Below, piece after piece: positions 59,001 to 64,000 of a DNA stretch of 64,000 nt. Location of the stretch: contig JAXCGZ010005692.1 in the NCBI GenBank assembly GCA_037179515.1, forward strand, positions 1 to 64,000, read 5' to 3'. This stretch comes from Halocaridina rubra. Taxonomy: Eukaryota > Arthropoda > Malacostraca > Decapoda > Atyidae. Every line of letters begins with the position of its first letter. Position 1 is the stretch's first letter. The notes beneath the pieces were generated by a model. It did not search any database. It had not been told where the DNA came from and was given only the letters and a program-made list of their open reading frames with translations. The position numbers and the translations under genes are program-made.

Positions 59001-60690
59001 ACCCCAAATGGGGATTAATAGTGACACACTGAACTACTTGACCAGTAACCTCAACACCATCCTTCTAATCCACACAGCTGCATCCGACTTTTTGTATGTT
59101 TCCTTTATTGCGTCAGTTTCAGTTGAGTTTAGTTAAAATTAAATGCTTCTAGTATTCATTTCACCACCAAGACGAAAGTCTGGTGAATATACTGTATACT
59201 TTCACACCCCCAATTAGGAATATATCTAATGAATTTTATCTTACACCTAGGTTTATTTTGATATTGTCAGTTCAACCCCAATTGAGTAAAGAGTGAATTA
59301 AAATTACTGTTCTGAGATTGTCTTATTATGCATTAACATTTTATTGGTTGGGGTTGTGAAAGTAAACATACATCGCCGCTTCTGACTGTAATACACACCC
59401 AATAACACATCGGTTTAGGCAAAGTAAAGTAACTGAATATTGGCATATCTCTACTGGTTCCAAATATTCAATTCAGCAATCTTATTCAACCCAAAATCAT
59501 AAAACACAGGTCTAAATAATGTTCAACTAGGTAAGTCTAGTTTTACTGGCTAGTACAGTGGTAACTCGCTGGCCTCGCATTCGCGAGGTCGATGGATGGC
59601 GCCTCGTCCAGGCAAGAGAGTTTAAGCTGTTTACTGGGGAGGTTACTGCTGTGGCTGTGCACCACAGTGGGGGGTTGGGGCCTGTGCCAGCTGGCGACCA
59701 CCCTATGGGTCCTCCATGACCCATTCCACCCATCCGTTGGTGGAGAATCTAAAACAACAAACCTACAGAATTAAAAATCTCATAAATATTCTTCTTACTT
59801 TATCGCATATTTCAATTTACAGCAAATGTTTACTTTTACACTACTAGACCCAGTCGCACAACACAAAAATATCCAAATACATTTTTACATTTACACCCGC
59901 CTCAATGTGAAAGTGAAAATAACATTTTTCCTATGGTTGCTTATGTTTTAAATATGAATATGAAAATAATTGGAAAATATATGCTAACCTAACCTATAAA
60001 ACAGTAATTCACGACATTTTTCCAATGTTTTTTGATGGCTTTTAAAGAAGATGACCTTGAAATCTCGTAAATTACTATATTTTAGAATAGGTTAGGTTAG
60101 GATTGGCTAAGTTAGGTTAGGTTACCATATATTTTCCGACGGGGTTTCAAGATCATGTTCATTTAAAACATTAAAAAACAAAAACAAAAAATAAGTTTCA
60201 CCTCCAAACGGAGACGAGCTGACTTGTAAAAAAAATATCAATATCTACAACAAATAATTTTCTTTTCAATTATCAACTCGCTTCTTAACTGTAGAGTGGT
60301 CTAGCTTTGTAACCTTATATATAAAACATTTCACAAGATTTTTCCCGTAACTCAGGGTAAGTAAAGTTTCACCAACTCTAAAATGTCTCCGTCTCACTTA
60401 CAGTAATCTAAAATTCGCAGTAAATGTTGTTCACACCCCAACGATTTGATCATTTACATAATAATTTCCCTGTAAATTTTCCAATTACACTGATATAATA
60501 TTAACTTAAGTTTAGCTCTATACCAGATAGGGGATGAGTCGCTTTTTTTTTTATATATATTTCGTCGGATATCAAACTGTTGAGTGTGAAAGTAAACAAT
60601 TACCAAATTCAAACCCACTTCTTAACTGCTAGTCAATTACGTAAATACCACTTACAAACAACACTTTCCCTGCGGAGCCGCGGTGGCCAT
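52911..60690 (-). CDS. ZNHIT2: ZNHIT2 orthologue, HIT-type zinc finger protein (7 coding exons, 371 aa)
   Basis: The coding sequence, joined from seven exons, is 1116 nt with all GT-AG sites and compatible phases. Residues 10-42 form a zf-HIT finger: C10-x2-C13, C21-x2-C24, C29-x3-C33, H39-x2-C42, with the core CCFCANLAKYTCPRC. SEGFYKDQVKEQ after it matches the ZNHIT2 signature. Residues about 55-105 hold an acidic run (DSDDDEEEEEL). A conserved WxPWWE block (SPWWEQNVPLVQD) lies in exon 4. Family members are about 400 aa. In other animals ZNHIT2 binds RUVBL1/2 and links the R2TP chaperone to U5 snRNP assembly; that role is inferred by homology. Introns are filled with SINEs. Confidence 0.9.
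53207..53335 (-). mobile_element. SINE family A copy in ZNHIT2 intron 6
   Basis: Minus strand: B box GTTTGATCCCACCGTTGGG, body GGAAGGGTACTCAGCTTAAA, tail CCCCCATTTGAATGGAG. Same strand as the gene. Confidence 0.85.
53570..53728 (-). mobile_element. SINE family A copy in ZNHIT2 intron 6
   Basis: Minus-strand head TGTGGTAGTGGGGTGGTTAG, GCTCAACTCAGGAAGTGGCA, tail GCATTCGAATGAGG. Confidence 0.86.
54430..54522 (-). mobile_element. SINE family A copy in ZNHIT2 intron 6, internally deleted
   Basis: Minus-strand head GGACTGCAGGGGAGCAGTGG, GAACTCGACTCGAGAGATAA; the core (GGAAGGGCATC) is deleted, joining the head to the tail. Confidence 0.8.
54552..54738 (-). CDS. ZNHIT2: ZNHIT2 exon 6
   Basis: Acceptor TTCTTTCAG, donor GCAG|GTATTT. 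Residues 255-316 plus one base, with ALSDIHAVLN and a basic SRKKKAPHN stretch. 187 nt, ends in phase 1. Confidence 0.9.
54995..55125. mobile_element. SINE family D inverted pair in ZNHIT2 intron 5
   Basis: GGGTTTTGATCCTGGGACCT (left) and ACAGGTCCGAGGTTTGACAC (right) are inverted copies of the same segment, with GGCTCTGTGTGCTGAGCCAC between them. Gives a long hairpin. Confidence 0.7.
55455..55603 (-). mobile_element. SINE family A copy in ZNHIT2 intron 5
   Basis: Minus-strand head GGGGATTGCAGCAGCACAGT, GACTCAGGAAGTGACACACC, body GGAAGGGTATCCAGCCTTGA. Confidence 0.88.
55720..55929 (-). CDS. ZNHIT2: ZNHIT2 exon 5
   Basis: Acceptor CATTTACAG, donor AAT|GTAGGT; the alternative donor 4 bp downstream breaks the frame of exon 6, so it is rejected. 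Residues 185-254 include VITSYAWMVRLFNGD and an LLSLSTVLAAN helix. 210 nt, phase 0. Confidence 0.9.
56000..56215. repeat. Dispersed repeat E, copy 2, in ZNHIT2 intron 4
   Basis: CATGTTCCCCCGTATGTCAT, AATGGGGTAGAGCAAGG and CCCATTATAAGGGGGATTAT match 41915-42150. The internal duplication of copy 1 is absent. Confidence 0.75.
56365..56515 (+). mobile_element. SINE family A copy in ZNHIT2 intron 4
   Basis: GACTCAGTAAGCGACAAACC, AGGAAGGGCACTCAGCCTTA, tail CAAATGGGGGACAA. Opposite strand to the gene. Confidence 0.86.
56538..56773 (-). CDS. ZNHIT2: ZNHIT2 exon 4
   Basis: Acceptor TCATTTCCAG, donor ACT|GTAAGT. Residues 106-184, with LLSEAEREEFRELVKSGNYG and the SPWWE block. 236 nt, ends in phase 0. 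Confidence 0.92.
56905..57050 (-). mobile_element. SINE family A copy in ZNHIT2 intron 3
   Basis: Minus strand: GCAGTTGCTCAGTCATTGAG head, B box GATTCAATCCCACTACTGGG, body GGAAAGGCATCCAACCATAA. Tail diverged. Confidence 0.83.
57125..57205 (-). mobile_element. SINE family A tail fragment in ZNHIT2 intron 3
   Basis: TTCATTCGAATATGGAG and GACCTGTCTGTAACAAC only. Confidence 0.5.
57803..57962 (-). mobile_element. SINE family A copy in ZNHIT2 intron 3
   Basis: Minus-strand head GGGACCGCAGTATCGCTGTA, AACTCGGAGAGTAGCA, body GGAAGGGCGTCCAGCCCTAT, tail CCCCCTTTCAAAT. Confidence 0.87.
57980..58012 (+). repeat. Short (AAT)n tract
   Basis: AATAATAACAATAATAATAA at the end of the SINE in ZNHIT2 intron 3. 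Confidence 0.8.
58143..58296 (-). CDS. ZNHIT2: ZNHIT2 exon 3 (acidic region)
   Basis: Acceptor CATTACAG, donor AGAG|GTAGAA. Residues 55-105, LEGTTVSEESRKRMLEIL helix then an acidic stretch. 154 nt, ends in phase 1. The intron to exon 2 is only 143 bp. Confidence 0.9.
58440..58566 (-). CDS. ZNHIT2: ZNHIT2 exon 2 (zinc finger)
   Basis: Acceptor TTTATTGCAG, donor CAG|GTAAGA. Encodes residues 12-54 with the remaining zinc ligands and SEGFYKDQVKEQ. 127 nt, ends in phase 0. Confidence 0.92.
58928..59027 (+). mobile_element. SINE family A copy, head truncated, in ZNHIT2 intron 1
   Basis: GTCGAACCCAAAGCAGGGCG, GGAAGGGCATCCAGCCTGCA, tail CCCCAAATGGGGATTAATAG. Confidence 0.82.
59546..59762 (+). mobile_element. 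SINE family C copy 3 in ZNHIT2 intron 1
   Basis: CTGGCTAGTACAGTGGTAAC head, GAGTTTAAGCTGTTTACTGG, CACCACAGTGGGGGGTTGGG; the 3' third differs from copies 1 and 2 (CATTCCACCCATCCGTTGG), indicating a subfamily. Confidence 0.87.
59763..60655. other. ZNHIT2 intron 1, unique part
   Basis: AT-rich; contains GGTTAGGTTAGG-type runs near 60088-60125. No further exon is supported. Confidence 0.45.
60656..60690 (-). CDS. ZNHIT2: ZNHIT2 exon 1 (coding part, 35 nt)
   Basis: ATG at 60690 in CTCAATGG context. Encodes residues 1-11 plus two bases of codon 12, ending TGT TGT TT before GTAAGTGG, a strong donor. The split codon becomes Phe with exon 2 and completes the CCFC half of the first zinc site, which is the main evidence for this very short exon. 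Confidence 0.82.
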
Positions 60691-60984
60691 TGAGTAAGTG
60701 TGTAAATGCAACGTTTATTTCAGCCTCCACATGTAAACAAACTCGAGTTTCATAGGGCAGCTACTCGTTTTCATCCTCTCCATCAATCACAAAACAATCT
60801 TAATATATGTTTTGTCTATTTTTTATCTCTCAGCAGTTATCATATGTATATACCTTCATATTTCTTTAACATTAACACTGGATAATTATTTTAAACATTT
60901 CAAATAAAAGAAAGACTAAATGAGTCACGAATATGGGAAGGGTCAAGGTACTAAAAGGAAGCTTTAAGTTCAACAGCTAGACAA

Positions 60985-60987
<3 letters not shown>

Positions 60988-61079
<92 letters not shown>

Positions 61080-61087
61080 TTAATATA

Positions 61088-61146
<59 letters not shown>
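60988..61146 (+). repeat. (AAT)n joined to (ATT)n, about 160-bp palindrome
   Basis: About 30 AAT units, TTAATATAATT at the centre, then about 20 ATT units. The ATT side touches the 3' end of the LINE remnant at 61150. Confidence 0.95.
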
Positions 61147-61369
61147 GATTACTATTCTATCTACCTTGGCTGTTTCCCCATTGGGGATAGTCGATATCAA
61201 AAAAGAAATAATAAGGGGATTACTCTGCTCTATGGGCAATGACGAGGGAGCTAGCGACCGTTCAGATGGCACTGCTGGAGTGCCACAGCCCATCCTCCCG
61301 GCTCTTCCACAACCTGTGTCGCTTCATAATGCCAACTCCCCTACTGCCCCTACCACAGGGCTACCTCTG

Positions 61370-61986
61370 TAAGATGCAGACCCGTGGTAACAGCAGATGC
61401 CCATCAGAGCTGCGTCACAATCGCTCGCCACTCATTCCTATTCTTAGCACGCTCACTTGCTTCCCTCACATCCATCCTCCTATCATTCAGGGCTCGCCTT
61501 ACTCCATCCATCCACAAACCTAGGCCTCCCTCTAGCATTTCTCCCATCAGCTCTCTTATTCATCACCCTTTTCAGCAGTCTTTCATCATCCATCCTCTTC
61601 ACATGGCCAAACCATCTCAGAACATTCATATCTACTCTGCCTACTAATTCTCTCCTCACACCCGTTCTTGCCCTCACCACTTCATTCCTAACCCTATCCA
61701 ACCGAGATACACCAATCATACTCCTCAGGCATTTCATCTCAAACACATTTAGTTTCCGTCTCTCACTTACTTTCATACCCCATAACTCTGATCCATACAT
61801 CACAGTTGGCACAACCACTTTCTCATACAAAACTTTCTTAATATTCATTTCTAACCCTCTATTCTTCATCACTCCTTTCAATGCACCCAACACTTTACAT
61901 CTTTCTTTATTATTATTATCATTAATGGTTTCTTCATGATATTGCAGATCTCTTAGTAGTGGTATGATAAAAAAAAATTCTGCCAT
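61370..61986 (-). pseudogene. RTE-like LINE C-terminal remnant
   Basis: Minus-strand frame from 61986: VLYEKVVVPTVMYGSELWG, ERRKLNVFEMKCLRSMIGVS, DMNVLRWFGHVKRMDDERL. This is the ordered C-terminus (YGSExW, FEMxCLR, RWFGHVxRMxxxR) of RTE-type endonuclease-reverse transcriptase ORFs. After a stop near 61483 the pattern continues (DVREASERAKNRNEW). The catalytic part is absent. The 3' end runs into (ATA)n. Confidence 0.75.
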
Positions 61987-62165
61987 AGAGTGTGATCTAC
62001 CAGCATGATTGTACTATAGCGTGTGATCTACTAGCATGATTCTACACAACATACGATCTACACCAGAAGTCACTATCATTGGGGTATGAACCTAACCTAA
62101 ACTTGTCTAACCTATGTATATCTATTTTTCTAATGAAGATCACATTCGGATGGTAGATCACACGT
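61987..62165. repeat. ~32-bp tandem repeat with an inverted partner
   Basis: GTGTGATCTACCAGCATGAT repeats at 61989 and about 62021. The inverted GGTAGATCACAC occurs near 62152. Confidence 0.75.
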
Positions 62166-62479
62166 GATAGTAGGCACCGAAACTTAATAATTCCTCGAAG
62201 GCTTCACTGAAATGATTAAACATTCGTTTATGCAAAAGTTGAAGAGCAAGCAAATTCCCTTAATCAAATAGTGTTCATGAATATAGTACTCCACCTCTTA
62301 ATTAGCATATCTAATAACGTGCTCACTATCCCTGCTGAGTTGGCAGAGACCACAAGACAAGGAACCCCGCTGTCTTCTCCTTCAATATTCCCAAATGGAA
62401 TTTGAAACCTCCTCGGTGGAAGCCAGGAGCTATATCTATTGACCATTTACCTTACAAATAATGGCTAACTTAATGATAA
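62166..62479. other. No gene seen
   Basis: Unique sequence before the GA higher-order repeat. Confidence 0.5.
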
Positions 62480-62482
62480 TGG

Positions 62483-63135
<653 letters not shown>

Positions 63136-63139
<4 letters not shown>

Positions 63140-63911
63140 GCTAATATCAGTTGTCTCAGACAAAGGTCGCTTAATTACGATCACTGAAGACGATGAGATA
63201 CAGTGACTTTGCAAGTTCTTTATCTGTACAGACACTGATAAGAAGAATTTCTTCTTTTTCTTCCTTTATTAAGTTTGACAGATATTAATATGAAAACCAT
63301 TTATACTTTATCTTCTGCTTCTGCATTTTGAAGAATAATACTTAAGTAGAAGATTATATCTTTAGTTGGAGGGAGTAAGAGTCTTGGCAAGTAAATACAG
63401 GAATATGATATATGAATATAACGAAGTACCCCAAGAACCAACAAACCCATTTTGTAATTAATTAATCCAAACACCTTGAATAATGTCGTAAAAAAAAAGG
63501 AGACAGGCGAGAACCGCATATTTACGATATTAATAATTTATGTTCAGCCGATAGTTTATAACCTGTAAAGGAGACTACATAAGTAGTATCAAGTATCTCC
63601 GTTTTGTACTCGATGTACTCAAACAACGTCAGATGAATCCAATGTGAAGCTGCGAAAGTACTTGGCTGCTGCTGTCATGAGGTTCTTTCGTCTGGAAGTT
63701 TATTTTCAGCATTTTATTGACTTTTTGTTTACAGTTCACATCTGAAAGGTTATATACTATTATCTACACATCTGAAGCTGTGTAGATTTGTAGTATTTTA
63801 ATGATTTAATTATCTAAGTTTACATCTTAAAAGTAATCCCTCTATTAATTTTCAATTATTTTCAGAGCAATACATCGTGCAGTTGCACTCTCTCTTACTG
63901 GAATGGATTTG

Positions 63912-63917
<6 letters not shown>
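63136..63917. other. No gene seen
   Basis: AT-rich unique sequence. A 72-codon minus-strand frame (63301-63519) has no recognisable domain. Confidence 0.45.

Positions 63918-63997
<80 letters not shown>
63918..63997 (+). repeat. (TA)n microsatellite at the window edge
   Basis: About 40 TA units; may continue beyond the window. Confidence 0.95.
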
Positions 63998-63998
<1 letters not shown>

Positions 63999-64000
63999 TA

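Noticed and set aside
60400..60480. Alternative ZNHIT2 first exon before the GTAAGTGAG donor near 60410
   Set aside because: Its phase does not fit exon 2 and it does not complete the CxxC zinc site.
60662..60705. tRNA/SINE head at GGAGCCGCGGTGGCC
   Set aside because: No SINE body follows, and the minus strand is explained by ZNHIT2 exon 1.

Overview
The window is arthropod nuclear DNA, most likely from a decapod crustacean. The evidence is A+T-rich intergenic sequence packed with very long dinucleotide and trinucleotide microsatellites, CR1/Jockey-type non-LTR retrotransposons (LINEs), several tRNA-derived SINE families, a spliced GT-AG gene, and short TTAGG-like runs. The species call is inference; the sequence contains no marker gene.

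Only one cellular gene is well supported: a minus-strand ZNHIT2 orthologue (HIT-type zinc finger protein of the R2TP/U5 snRNP assembly pathway). It has seven coding exons between 60690 and 52911, 371 codons, and every splice phase fits. Its introns are crowded with SINEs and other repeats.

Everything else is mobile or repetitive. LINE family A (CR1-type, ORF1 esterase plus ORF2 endonuclease/reverse transcriptase) has four near-identical copies: A1 at 1-4047, A2 at 31878-33437, A3 at 35762-38794 (minus) and A4 at 44016-45147. LINE family B is a second CR1-like family with at least twelve copies: B1 at 8015-9062, a head-to-tail array of ten copies (B2-B11) at 13221-23848, and B12 at 27301-27870. 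A further old fragment lies at 35567-35761. Nearly every family B copy touches a (CA)n or (TG)n tract or another copy's 3' tail, always with CA on the element sense strand. Other LINE remnants are a degenerate Jockey-like element (48834-51615), a Jockey-like C-terminus (30885-31262) and two RTE-like C-termini (45545-45800 and 61370-61986, both minus). A gag-like fragment (5504-6175, minus) may come from an LTR retroelement.

The layout is: 1-4047 family A LINE; 4048-6900 unique sequence and a gag-like remnant; 6902-9185 a giant (CA)n, B1 and (TA)n; 9500-11690 a polypyrimidine tract with a 71-bp minisatellite split by a 430-bp retroposon; 13158-23848 the family B array; 24072-29490 compound microsatellites and an old ~43-bp repeat field full of nested SINEs; 30000-45150 SINEs, three family A copies and two minisatellites; 45150-52900 mostly unique AT-rich DNA plus the Jockey remnant; 52911-60690 ZNHIT2; 60988-64000 LINE remnant, GA higher-order repeat and (TA)n.

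The most notable signal is the family B array: independently truncated LINE copies that appear to have inserted repeatedly into the (CA)n tails of earlier copies, which suggests microsatellite-directed, self-stacking retrotransposition.
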